A program made the position numbers and the translations under genes. DNA of 64,000 nucleotides from JBHJHP01 sp042219855 (GTDB lineage Bacteria > Bacteroidota > Bacteroidia > Bacteroidales > UBA5342), in NCBI RefSeq assembly GCF_042219855.1, contig NZ_JBHJHP010000002.1, positions 248,001 to 312,000 of the forward strand, given 5' to 3'. Under the pieces are notes generated by a model, which was not told the DNA's origin, did no database searches, and saw nothing but the letters and a program-made list of their open reading frames with translations. Of the stretch, positions 18,961 through 26,559 are shown one piece after another (within the stretch, counting starts at the first letter, position 1; every line of letters starts with the position of its first letter).

Positions 18961-19809
18961 TTACCAACTTCCACCGGCTCCGCCGCCGCCACCCATGCCG
19001 CCGCCGAAACCGCCGAAACCGCCACCGCCGCCAAAGCCACTTCCACCTGAAAAGTTACCGAAAGATCCACCACTGCGTCCGCTTCCCATCATTCCCAGCA
19101 ATAACCAGAAAGGAAGACTACTTCTGCGTCGACCTCCAAATTGTTGTGAATTATTTCTTCGGTTTGAGCCAATAATTACCAGAATGGCAATAATCAAAAA
19201 CAGAATCCCTCCAATACCTCCACCGTTGCCAGTGTTTTTTCTGGCTTTCTCCAAATACTGGCTTCCGGTAAATTCACCGGTTGTCAGTCCTATGAGTGTA
19301 TTTGTTGCTTTGTCGAGACCGCCGTAAATATTATCATCTTTAAAGAGTGGAATCATATCGTATTCCACTATCTTTTTAGCCAGAGCATCCGGAACCAGAT
19401 GTTCAACACCATAACCTGTTGCAATATAAACCTGCCCTTTAGAGTCATAGGTCTTGGGTTTAACAACAATTACAATACCATTATCTTTCCCTTTAATTCC
19501 AACACCCCACTTCGTAAGTAACCGGGTTGCATAATCACTGATTTCATACCCATTCAGGTTGTTCGTGGTTACTATTGCAATCTGTGTAGATGATTCACTG
19601 TCGTATTGTACCAGTTTTTGTTCCAGTTTCTGTTGCTCTGCAGATGACAATATACCCGCAAAGTCAAAAACAATTTGCTTTTTATCCGGTTTGTCAGGAA
19701 TACCGTCATTCTGAGACATTACGTTAAAATTGCCCAGAATGAAGATAAAACTGAAAAGCCAGATGAACGTTTTTAATTTGTTTGATTTATTTTCCAAAAG
19801 ATATTTCAT
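18961..19809 (-). CDS. TPM-domain (YgcG-type) membrane protein with Gly-rich tail
   Basis: A 282-aa protein. A hydrophobic segment at about 12-32 acts as signal or anchor. A TPM (TLP18.3/Psb32/MOLO-1) domain covers about 45-185 (VFDFAGILSSAEQQKLEQKL, STQIAIVTTNNLNG, GIKGKDNGIVIVVKP, VYIATGYGVEHLVPD). A transmembrane helix follows at about 198-215 (GGIGGILFLIIAILVIIG), and a Gly/Ser-rich tail of about 60 residues ends GGGAGGSW. This is the usual YgcG architecture. Its start lies inside the upstream TPM gene (23-base overlap), so the two are translated from one message. Role in the LemA context is not known; envelope maintenance is often proposed. Confidence 0.88.
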   Translation of the reverse strand: MKYLLENKSNKLKTFIWLFSFIFILGNFNVMSQNDGIPDKPDKKQIVFDFAGILSSAEQQKLEQKLVQYDSESSTQIAIVTTNNLNGYEISDYATRLLTKWGVGIKGKDNGIVIVVKPKTYDSKGQVYIATGYGVEHLVPDALAKKIVEYDMIPLFKDDNIYGGLDKATNTLIGLTTGEFTGSQYLEKARKNTGNGGGIGGILFLIIAILVIIGSNRRNNSQQFGGRRRSSLPFWLLLGMMGSGRSGGSFGNFSGGSGFGGGGGFGGFGGGMGGGGGAGGSW

Positions 19810-20224
19810 CTGATAATTCGTTTATGTCGTCTTTTGATACCGGGAAAAATATTTTTAATTTTTCGCCTGCCATTGTTATCGCTTTTTCAAGTCCTTCGGC
19901 ATATTTACCTTCCTTAAATGCCTCCACCATTGCTTCTTTCGCATCTTCCCAGAAATTTTCAGGAACTTTACTGTTTATTCCGGCATCGCCAATTATGGCA
20001 AGTTTGCGATCGTTTGTGGCCAGATAGATGAGAACACCATTCCTGAGTTCTGTTTCATGCATTTTAAGCTTTTCAAACAAAGCTGCGGCACGATCCAGTA
20101 CATCTTCCTTACAAGTACTGTCCAGATGAACCCTGATCTCGCCGGACGTTTTATTTTCTGCTTCGGCTATTGCGCTAACAATCCGCTTTTGTTGTTGTTC
20201 TGTTAAAAAACTTCGTGCTCCCAT
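19787..20224 (-). CDS. Short TPM-domain protein
   Basis: A 145-aa single TPM-domain protein without signal peptide or membrane helix. Seen: GEIRVHLDSTC, ETELRNGVLIYLATNDRKLAIIGDAGIN and a helical C-terminus ending DEISFGK. It starts 2 bases after the lemA stop and its 3' end overlaps the next TPM gene by 23 bases. The lemA-TPM-TPM order is widespread in Bacteroidota. The biochemical function is unassigned. Confidence 0.85.
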   Translation of the reverse strand: MGARSFLTEQQQKRIVSAIAEAENKTSGEIRVHLDSTCKEDVLDRAAALFEKLKMHETELRNGVLIYLATNDRKLAIIGDAGINSKVPENFWEDAKEAMVEAFKEGKYAEGLEKAITMAGEKLKIFFPVSKDDINELSDEISFGK

Positions 20225-20226
20225 AT

Positions 20227-20817
20227 TTAAAATTTTACTTCAGGTGCCTGAGATGCGCCTTCCTGTGCTGAAAAATATGGCCGTTTCTCCAAGCCTGCCA
20301 TATTGGCAAAAAAGCTGCCCGGAAATGTTCTTATGGACGAATTAAAGTTTTGTGCGGCCTGATTAAACCTTCTGCGTTCTGTAGCAATTCTGTTTTCCGT
20401 TCCCTCAAGCTGGGCCTGTAGTTCCATAAAATTCTGGTTAGCTTTCAGCTCCGGATATCTTTCAACCACAACCATCAACCTGCTTAATGCAGATGATAAC
20501 GCTTCCTGGTTTTGCTGAAACTGTGCCAGTTGACTGGCGCTCATATCATCGGCATTAATGTTAGTATTGGTCGCCTTGGCTCTGGCTTCCACAACGGCGG
20601 TCAGAGTCTCCTGCTCGTGTTCGGCATAACCTTTAACCGTATTTACCAGATTAGGTATTAAATCCATACGACGCTGATAAACATTCTCAACCTGTGCCCA
20701 TTGGGCGGACACGGCTTCATCGGCAACTTTAAGTTTGTTGGTTCTGCCAACACCCCAGGAAACCACTATGAAAATAAAAACGACTACTGCGATAATAGCG
20801 ATTAACGATTTTTTCAT
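20227..20817 (-). CDS. lemA: LemA family protein
   Basis: A 196-aa protein with one N-terminal transmembrane helix (about 4-24) and a long all-helical domain. Family-typical segments are VQAQWxQVENVYQRR-like (here VSAQWAQVENVYQRR), MDLIPNLVNTVKGYAEHE, SALSRLMVVVERYPELKAN, and IATERRRFNQAAQNFN near the C-terminus. Length is normal for the family. It is first gene of the operon with the two TPM genes. LemA function is not established in bacteria. Confidence 0.92.
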   Translation of the reverse strand: MKKSLIAIIAVVVFIFIVVSWGVGRTNKLKVADEAVSAQWAQVENVYQRRMDLIPNLVNTVKGYAEHEQETLTAVVEARAKATNTNINADDMSASQLAQFQQNQEALSSALSRLMVVVERYPELKANQNFMELQAQLEGTENRIATERRRFNQAAQNFNSSIRTFPGSFFANMAGLEKRPYFSAQEGASQAPEVKF

Positions 20818-21002
20818 TTCTTAAGTTTTTAATTGTTTTAACTGCAATTTACAAGAATTATTCCAAATTACACCGTCAGTCAAAATGTCTCAGTCAACGT
20901 TATCCCCTTTAATACCGTAAATACAGACCGTATTTTTATTCGTTTAAAAAATGAATTGTTTCAACCAAACTTCAACAATCAAAATCTGAAGCTTAATTTT
21001 GT

Positions 21003-21010
21003 TACCTTTG
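21003..21010 (+). promoter_or_regulatory. Candidate -7 element for the riboswitch transcript
   Basis: TACCTTTG matches the Bacteroidota -7 consensus TAnnTTTG and sits just upstream of the first riboswitch helix. No clear TTTG -33 box is found at the expected distance, so the call rests on position and one box. Confidence 0.5.
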
Positions 21011-21014
21011 CCTC

Positions 21015-21280
21015 AGATTGGTGTCTGGTTCATTTTCATGAACCGGATTAAAAGGGAACCCGGTGTAAATCCGGGACTGTTGCCGCAGCTGTAATCCCTG
21101 ATGTGTTTCAGGCAATACTCGGCCACTTTTATCCTCCTTATCCACGAAGTATCGGGACGAAAGAGGATGTCTAACAAGACTTAACCATGTAGCATGAAGG
21201 GAAACCTCCTTCGCCAGGGCTACGGAGGTTAAAAAGGGAAGGCGCCTGAGACGGGAAAGTCAGAAGACCTGCCACTCGGA
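21015..21280 (+). ncRNA. Cobalamin riboswitch with enlarged peripheral arm
   Basis: Conserved adenosylcobalamin-riboswitch blocks occur in order: GGTGTCTGGTTC and GAACC near the 5' side, AAAAGGGAACCCGGTGTAAA and TCCGGGACTGTTGCCGCAGC in the core, GGCCACTT and GGGAAGGC as the two sides of a peripheral arm, and the B12 box AGTCAGAAGACCTGCC at 21258-21273. Between the arm sides lie about 110 extra bases (about 21128-21233) that fold into two further hairpins. The element ends about 50 bases before the btuB start. Expected effect is repression of btuB-btuG expression when cobalamin is plentiful. Confidence 0.93.
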
Positions 21281-21329
21281 TATTAATACATAAAGGTCGG
21301 GCAAACCTGCATGTATTATATTTAAAACA

Positions 21330-23255
21330 ATGTTTAAATACAAAATTAGTACAGCAGCCATTACTGGCCTTATTCTGTTCTTCTGGAATCAGCATATGTG
21401 CGGGCAAATGCTTTATATTTCCGATACGCTTGAACTGGAAACATTTACAATTGAACAGTCCAGGCAACATACATTCGATGTCGGCAATAAAAAAATTTCG
21501 GCTGATTCAGTGTATCTGGAGCAATATGAAGGATCATCACTAAATGAGCTTCTGGGATTGCTTGCTCCCTTAAATCTGAAAAACGGAGGAACATCAGGAG
21601 CCGTATCTACATTATCGCTAAGAGGTGCCGGAGGAGCCAGGACGCTGGTAACCTGGAATGGCATCCCACTGAATTCGCTTACTTCAGGAGATGTTAATCT
21701 TTCTCTTTTGAATAGTTCTGCATTTAATGAGGTGATCCTCAACTACACCGCTCCTTCAACACTGTACGGCAGCAGCTCCTTCGGTGGCGTTCTGGAACTG
21801 AACAATAAGCCGGGCTTTTTACCTGAAATTTCAGCAGGATTGTCTCATGTTTATGGCAGCTTCAATACTGAATCCTCAACAGCCATGTTTAAACGGTCGG
21901 GTATGCACTTCTATACCCAAACCAATGCATGGAGATACGATTCAAAAAACAATTTTCCGTATTTTGATATGTATTATGATAAAACGTTGAACAGGTCGTT
22001 TGCAGAACACTCAGGACATGGACTGATATCAAATAACAGTTTTCGTATTGGATCAGCAAATATCATCTCTGCCTCAATCTGGTACCAGGATAATATGTCA
22101 CATCTGCCACCTGAAAACGGGACACACCCTAATATGAAACGCAGCACGCAATCTGATCAGTCAGTCAGAACATTTCTGAAATGGAACATGGAACATGATG
22201 ATTTGTATGTGACAGCTAAAGTGTATTACATAGATGAACATCTGCTTTACACACAAAAACTCACACCTGCCGATTCTTCGTATTCCATTTATTCTGATAT
22301 TCATCCTGTAAAAACAGGACTGGATATTGATGCCCGTTATACTTTTGGTTCAGCCTTAACCGCTGATTTTGGATCAACACTATATCATAATCTGGCCAGG
22401 GGTGCAAATTACGTAGCTGTCCCTTCTGAAACCAACCTGGCCTTATACTCTGCCTGGCTGTTAAAACTGAAGCAGGTAAACCTTGTCGCTTCAGTCCGAA
22501 AAGAGTTTCATACACAATACGATCCACCGGTTCGGTTTGGTTTAGGTACAAACTACAGTTTAGTAAATAAACGTTTAAATTTCAGGTTCAATATGAACCA
22601 AAAATACCGTGTACCAACTTTTAACGACAAATACTGGCCTGGTAGTGGCAATCCTGATCTGAGACCTGAAACCGGTTATACACTTGACGGAGGGATAGAT
22701 TTTAAAAAACAGTTTCAGAATTTTACTTTGTCGGGAGATGTAACCTTATACAGAAATAATATCCGGGATATGATTGTCTGGATTCCGACAGAAGATGGCC
22801 AGTGGAAACCACGAAATCAGACTAACGTTCTAAGCAAAGGGATAGAAAGCCATGCAGCAATTACAATACGGATTTTGCAACATTTGCAGGTTACAGGATC
22901 CACCTCATTTGATTTGAATAATTCATCAGATGACGAATCGGCTTTGCAACTGATTTACACACCAAGATACAGGTCCCTCTCAACAACAACAATCAAATAT
23001 AAAAACTTAACCAGCCTGTTTAATTTTTCATTTTTGTCGCGAAGACGGTACGACAGTTCCGGATTCAGTCTGCCGGCATTTTACACCTCAGATCTTGCTC
23101 TGCAATACAAAATACAAATTCAACATATAAACCTGTTTATCACCGGAAAAATAAACAATATACTGAATAAGACAGAGCCCTATGTTAAAGATTTTCCCAT
23201 TCCCGGAAGGAATTATCACATGGGACTTAAGATAAAATATCATCGTAAATATTAA
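21330..23255 (+). CDS. btuB: BtuB-like TonB-dependent cobalamin receptor
   Basis: A 641-aa outer membrane receptor that imports B12 or related corrinoids. After a signal peptide (ending about residue 26, CGQ) comes a plug domain (LSLRGAGGARTLVTWNGIPLN, SGDVNLSLLNSS, STLYGSSSFGGVLELN) and a 22-strand-type barrel with NQKYRVPTFNDKYWPGSGNPDL followed by RPETGYTLDGG, ending GLKIKYHRKY. There is no carboxypeptidase-regulatory extension of the SusC type. The cobalamin riboswitch directly upstream fixes the substrate class well. A BtuG-like propeller follows after 18 bases, as in known Bacteroidota B12 uptake operons. Confidence 0.92.
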   Translation: MFKYKISTAAITGLILFFWNQHMCGQMLYISDTLELETFTIEQSRQHTFDVGNKKISADSVYLEQYEGSSLNELLGLLAPLNLKNGGTSGAVSTLSLRGAGGARTLVTWNGIPLNSLTSGDVNLSLLNSSAFNEVILNYTAPSTLYGSSSFGGVLELNNKPGFLPEISAGLSHVYGSFNTESSTAMFKRSGMHFYTQTNAWRYDSKNNFPYFDMYYDKTLNRSFAEHSGHGLISNNSFRIGSANIISASIWYQDNMSHLPPENGTHPNMKRSTQSDQSVRTFLKWNMEHDDLYVTAKVYYIDEHLLYTQKLTPADSSYSIYSDIHPVKTGLDIDARYTFGSALTADFGSTLYHNLARGANYVAVPSETNLALYSAWLLKLKQVNLVASVRKEFHTQYDPPVRFGLGTNYSLVNKRLNFRFNMNQKYRVPTFNDKYWPGSGNPDLRPETGYTLDGGIDFKKQFQNFTLSGDVTLYRNNIRDMIVWIPTEDGQWKPRNQTNVLSKGIESHAAITIRILQHLQVTGSTSFDLNNSSDDESALQLIYTPRYRSLSTTTIKYKNLTSLFNFSFLSRRRYDSSGFSLPAFYTSDLALQYKIQIQHINLFITGKINNILNKTEPYVKDFPIPGRNYHMGLKIKYHRKY

Positions 23256-23273
23256 TCATAAATATTCGCTATC

Positions 23274-24329
23274 ATGAAAAAGTTATTTCACCTATTATTA
23301 ATTGTACTTGTTTCAGGATTGGTTGCCTGTGAAACAGAAAATCCACAACCTGAAGAAATTATCGGTCTTGGAAGCGGCGTCTTCGTTCTGAATGAGGGCA
23401 ATTTCGGAGCCAACAATGCATCATTGTCATTTTACAGCAAAGATTCAATGAACCTGACCAATAATGTGTTTCAAAGCCTTACAGGAAAAGAGCTGGGCAA
23501 TGTGCTTCAAAGCATGAGCATCATCAATGGTAAAGCATATCTTGTAATGAATGCCAGCCAGAAAATTGAAATACTGGATCTGAATACGTTTGAAAACTCC
23601 CGGATTACCGATTTGAGTTATCCCAGGTATATGATCCAGGCCGGAACAAACAAGGCTTACATCAGTAATGGAAATGGTTATAATCAGGATTACATATACG
23701 TCTTAAATACAACAACCAATAGTCTGACTGATTCTATTGCGATTTCAACCGGTCCCGAAACTTTCCTCAAAGATGGTTCAGATGTTTATGTAGCCTGTAA
23801 GGGAGGATACCTGACAGATAGTACACTTTACGTCATTAACTCAGAAACCGATAAGATAACCGACACCATTGCCGTGGGAGAGGTTCCTGTAGAAATGGTT
23901 AAAGATGCATCCGGTAGCATCTGGGTACTTTGTAATGGCAGAATTGTATATGCCAGCGACTGGAAAACTGTAATTAAAACTATTCCCGGTTGTCTTAAAA
24001 AGATTAACCCACTAACGAAGCATGTGGAACAGACCATTACATTTGCATCTCCGGTGGCTGGTTTCGGTACAAATAATCTTGCAATAAATAAGGAAGGTAC
24101 AACACTGTATATCAATAATGGAGACATCAAAGCATACGATATTGAAAATGATTTGATGTCTCCACTTATTTTAAATGCTAACTGGTATGGCATTGACGTT
24201 GACCCGCAAACCGGGAACATCTGGGGAACCCTGTTTTCTGGTAAGGTACAGGTCTATAATACTGAGGGGAACAGACTGGCTGAATACACGGCCGGAGTTT
24301 CCCCAAATGGCGTTGTATTCTTTAATTAA
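23274..24329 (+). CDS. btuG: BtuG-like beta-propeller surface lipoprotein (DUF5074/YncE type)
   Basis: A 351-aa lipoprotein (signal ending LVAC, Cys19) with a predicted seven-bladed propeller built of repeats such as VFVLNEGNFGANNASLSFYS, KIEILDLNTFE, YIYVLNTTTNSLTDSI, LYVINSETDKITDTIAVGEVP and GKVQVYNTEGN. In Bacteroides, BtuG is the surface cobalamin-binding protein that partners BtuB with very high affinity. Here the protein has the same fold type, the same lipoprotein anchoring, and lies directly behind btuB under the riboswitch. The orthology is inferred from this context; the specific corrinoid-binding residues were not checked. Confidence 0.85.
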   Translation: MKKLFHLLLIVLVSGLVACETENPQPEEIIGLGSGVFVLNEGNFGANNASLSFYSKDSMNLTNNVFQSLTGKELGNVLQSMSIINGKAYLVMNASQKIEILDLNTFENSRITDLSYPRYMIQAGTNKAYISNGNGYNQDYIYVLNTTTNSLTDSIAISTGPETFLKDGSDVYVACKGGYLTDSTLYVINSETDKITDTIAVGEVPVEMVKDASGSIWVLCNGRIVYASDWKTVIKTIPGCLKKINPLTKHVEQTITFASPVAGFGTNNLAINKEGTTLYINNGDIKAYDIENDLMSPLILNANWYGIDVDPQTGNIWGTLFSGKVQVYNTEGNRLAEYTAGVSPNGVVFFN

Positions 24330-24368
24330 CAATAATATTATCAGCCCAACCTGCATGGCAGGTTATAA

Positions 24369-24404
24369 AAAAGCCTTAAGGAGAATTCCCTAAGGCTTTT
24401 CTTT
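24369..24404. terminator. Bidirectional terminator between btuG and the S9 peptidase gene
   Basis: The stem AAAAGCCTTA/TAAGGCTTTT (24369-24378 and 24391-24400) has a 12-base loop containing a further GG/CC match. It has A and T tracts on its sides and lies between convergent genes. Confidence 0.8.
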
Positions 24405-24424
24405 TATCGATATGCTGATTAATA

Positions 24425-26320
24425 TTACGATTCTTCTCCTTTCAGGTATTTGTTGAAGAACTTAACCATTGCTTTGTAAAAGTCGAACCTGTTTTCTTCA
24501 TTGCGAAAACCATGGCCTTCGTTTTCCTTCACCATGTATTCCACGTCCACTCCTCTGCTCCTCAAGGCCTCAACAATCTGATCTGATTCATCAATATTTA
24601 CACGTGGGTCGTTTTTACCCTGAGCAACAAACAAGGGTGCCTTTATCTGATCCACATGAAATACGGGTGATACTTCTGCCATCATTAAGCTGTCTTTTAC
24701 CGGATCACCCACCATTTCGTACATCATATCCATCATTGGCTTCCAGTAAGGAGGAACGGTATTCATAAAAGTGAACATATTGGATACTCCAACGTAATCC
24801 ACTGCCGCTGCATACAAATCCGGCGTAAAGGTAACACCGGCCAGTGTGGCATAACCACCGTAACTACCACCGTAAATACCTATTTTTGATGTATCGGCAA
24901 TTCCCTGGTCAATCAACCATTTTACACCGTCGGTGATATCATCCTGCATAGTTTGTCCCCATTGTTTGAATGATGCTTCCCAGAATGCTTTTCCATAGCC
25001 TGTCGACCCTCTGAAGTTCATCTGCAACACAGCATATCCGTTATTGGCAAGCAACTGAACCTCCGGATTAAATCCCCAGTTATCGCGTGCCCACGGACCT
25101 CCGTGAGGATTTATGATTACAGGAAGGTTTTTAGGTTCATACCCCTTGGGCAGTGTAAGATATCCATGAATTGTAAGTCCGTCTCTTGACTTATACTCTA
25201 TGGGTTTCATATCGCACAGCTGTGTCGGATCCAACCATGGACTTAGCTCGGCCAGCTCGGAAAGACCGCCTGTAGCTTTATCAAAAAAGTAATAGGCTCC
25301 CCTTGTTTTATCACTGAACGTACGAACCATAAATTTATCTTCTGCCTTATTGGTACTGGCGAATATCACTTCCAGTCCGGGTAATTCAGATTTAACCTGT
25401 TCCACCATCTGCTTATATGCATCGTCCAGAAAATGAATATTCCGCTTGGCTGTTGTATACGTAATGGCTAACAGCTTTTTTTCTTTTTTAGAAGACACAA
25501 ATCCAGAGATATCAGCCTCATCCGTTTCAAAAATGACAGAATCTTCTTTTGCATTGGCTATATCATATAACACAGCTGCAGTTTTATCCCTTCCAAGATT
25601 GGACACTGCATATACTTTCTTGTTGTCAAATGTAAAGAGAACCGGACTTAATGTTTCTTTAAAATTTAAGGTAATAACCGGTTTAAAAGGTTCATCTTCC
25701 GTATCACGGTAAAGTATCGTCTGATTAACACCGTCTGTTGCAGTTGCAATACGCAGTTTTCCATCATGATCTGTCATCCAGCCCATAATGTTACCGGGGT
25801 TCTCTGCAACCATAGTCAACTCTCCGGTTACGATATTGAGGCGGTAAGGATCAAACACCCGCGGGTTTCTCTTGTTAAGACCAATGAGGATCTCATCTTC
25901 AATATCCTCCAGATCATCGATAATCTGGGTTCTTACTCCCTCGAAAACCGTTAATCCCTTCATATCTGTCCCGTTGAGATTAACACCATATAAATGGTAA
26001 TTTTCATCTCCCCCAGTATCCTTTAAAAACAGAATACGGTCGTTGTTTGCCCACATATAACCGGCAATATCCCGTTCTGTTTCACTGGTTATCCGGGTTG
26101 CACTGTCCTTACCGATTTTTTGAACAAACACATTCATCCGGTTTTCAAACGGTGCCATATAAGAATAATACTCACCATTGGGTGATAACTTAAAAGATGT
26201 CTTTTCGGGGTTTCTGAAGAAGTCTTCCACGGAGATTTTCTCCGCCTTCTGTGAAGTTGAAGTACAACCCGCCAAGCCTAGTAATAAAAACATAGCTGCA
26301 CTGATTAATTTAATTTTCAT
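24425..26320 (-). CDS. S9-family prolyl oligopeptidase-like lipoprotein
   Basis: A 631-aa serine peptidase. The start at 26320 gives a lipoprotein signal ending LGLAGC (Cys19); the longer frame to 26380 would bury it. Residues about 35-380 form the beta-propeller, and residues about 385-631 form the alpha/beta-hydrolase with the catalytic set Ser486 (GGSYGG), Asp571 (GKNDPRVN) and His603 (NEGHGF). The oxyanion region INPHGGPWARDNW is present. The family cleaves short peptides, and export suggests periplasmic or surface use of peptide nutrients. A -7-like element (TAAATTTG on the minus strand, 26447-26454) lies about 130 bases upstream without a convincing -33 box. Confidence 0.93.
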   Translation of the reverse strand: MKIKLISAAMFLLLGLAGCTSTSQKAEKISVEDFFRNPEKTSFKLSPNGEYYSYMAPFENRMNVFVQKIGKDSATRITSETERDIAGYMWANNDRILFLKDTGGDENYHLYGVNLNGTDMKGLTVFEGVRTQIIDDLEDIEDEILIGLNKRNPRVFDPYRLNIVTGELTMVAENPGNIMGWMTDHDGKLRIATATDGVNQTILYRDTEDEPFKPVITLNFKETLSPVLFTFDNKKVYAVSNLGRDKTAAVLYDIANAKEDSVIFETDEADISGFVSSKKEKKLLAITYTTAKRNIHFLDDAYKQMVEQVKSELPGLEVIFASTNKAEDKFMVRTFSDKTRGAYYFFDKATGGLSELAELSPWLDPTQLCDMKPIEYKSRDGLTIHGYLTLPKGYEPKNLPVIINPHGGPWARDNWGFNPEVQLLANNGYAVLQMNFRGSTGYGKAFWEASFKQWGQTMQDDITDGVKWLIDQGIADTSKIGIYGGSYGGYATLAGVTFTPDLYAAAVDYVGVSNMFTFMNTVPPYWKPMMDMMYEMVGDPVKDSLMMAEVSPVFHVDQIKAPLFVAQGKNDPRVNIDESDQIVEALRSRGVDVEYMVKENEGHGFRNEENRFDFYKAMVKFFNKYLKGEES

Positions 26321-26514
26321 CTGATAATTTTTTAGTTGATAATAAGGATATTTGATTAATAAAGCTTTAAAATGTTTCACTCACGTACCTGATGAAACAA
26401 ATATCTGGAATATAGATATTTATAATACTCAATTTTTCTATAAACACAAATTTAAGACTTTGGGTTCAGTTTAGAAGAATAAATTTGGCGAATTAGTATA
26501 AAATGCAGGTAAAA

Positions 26515-26538
26515 AAAAACCTGCCGAAGCAGGTTTTT
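26515..26538 (-). terminator. gyrB terminator
   Basis: The stem AAAAACCTGC/GCAGGTTTTT with a CGAA tetraloop lies 21 bases beyond the gyrB stop, with a U run in the minus-strand transcript. Confidence 0.88.
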
Positions 26539-26559
26539 AATCAATTATTGTTATGTTTT

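Noticed and set aside
18995..19327. Open frame on the plus strand rich in Pro (110 codons)
   Set aside because: It is the antisense of the Gly-rich tail of the TPM protein; Gly codons read backwards give Pro. No start context or independent support.
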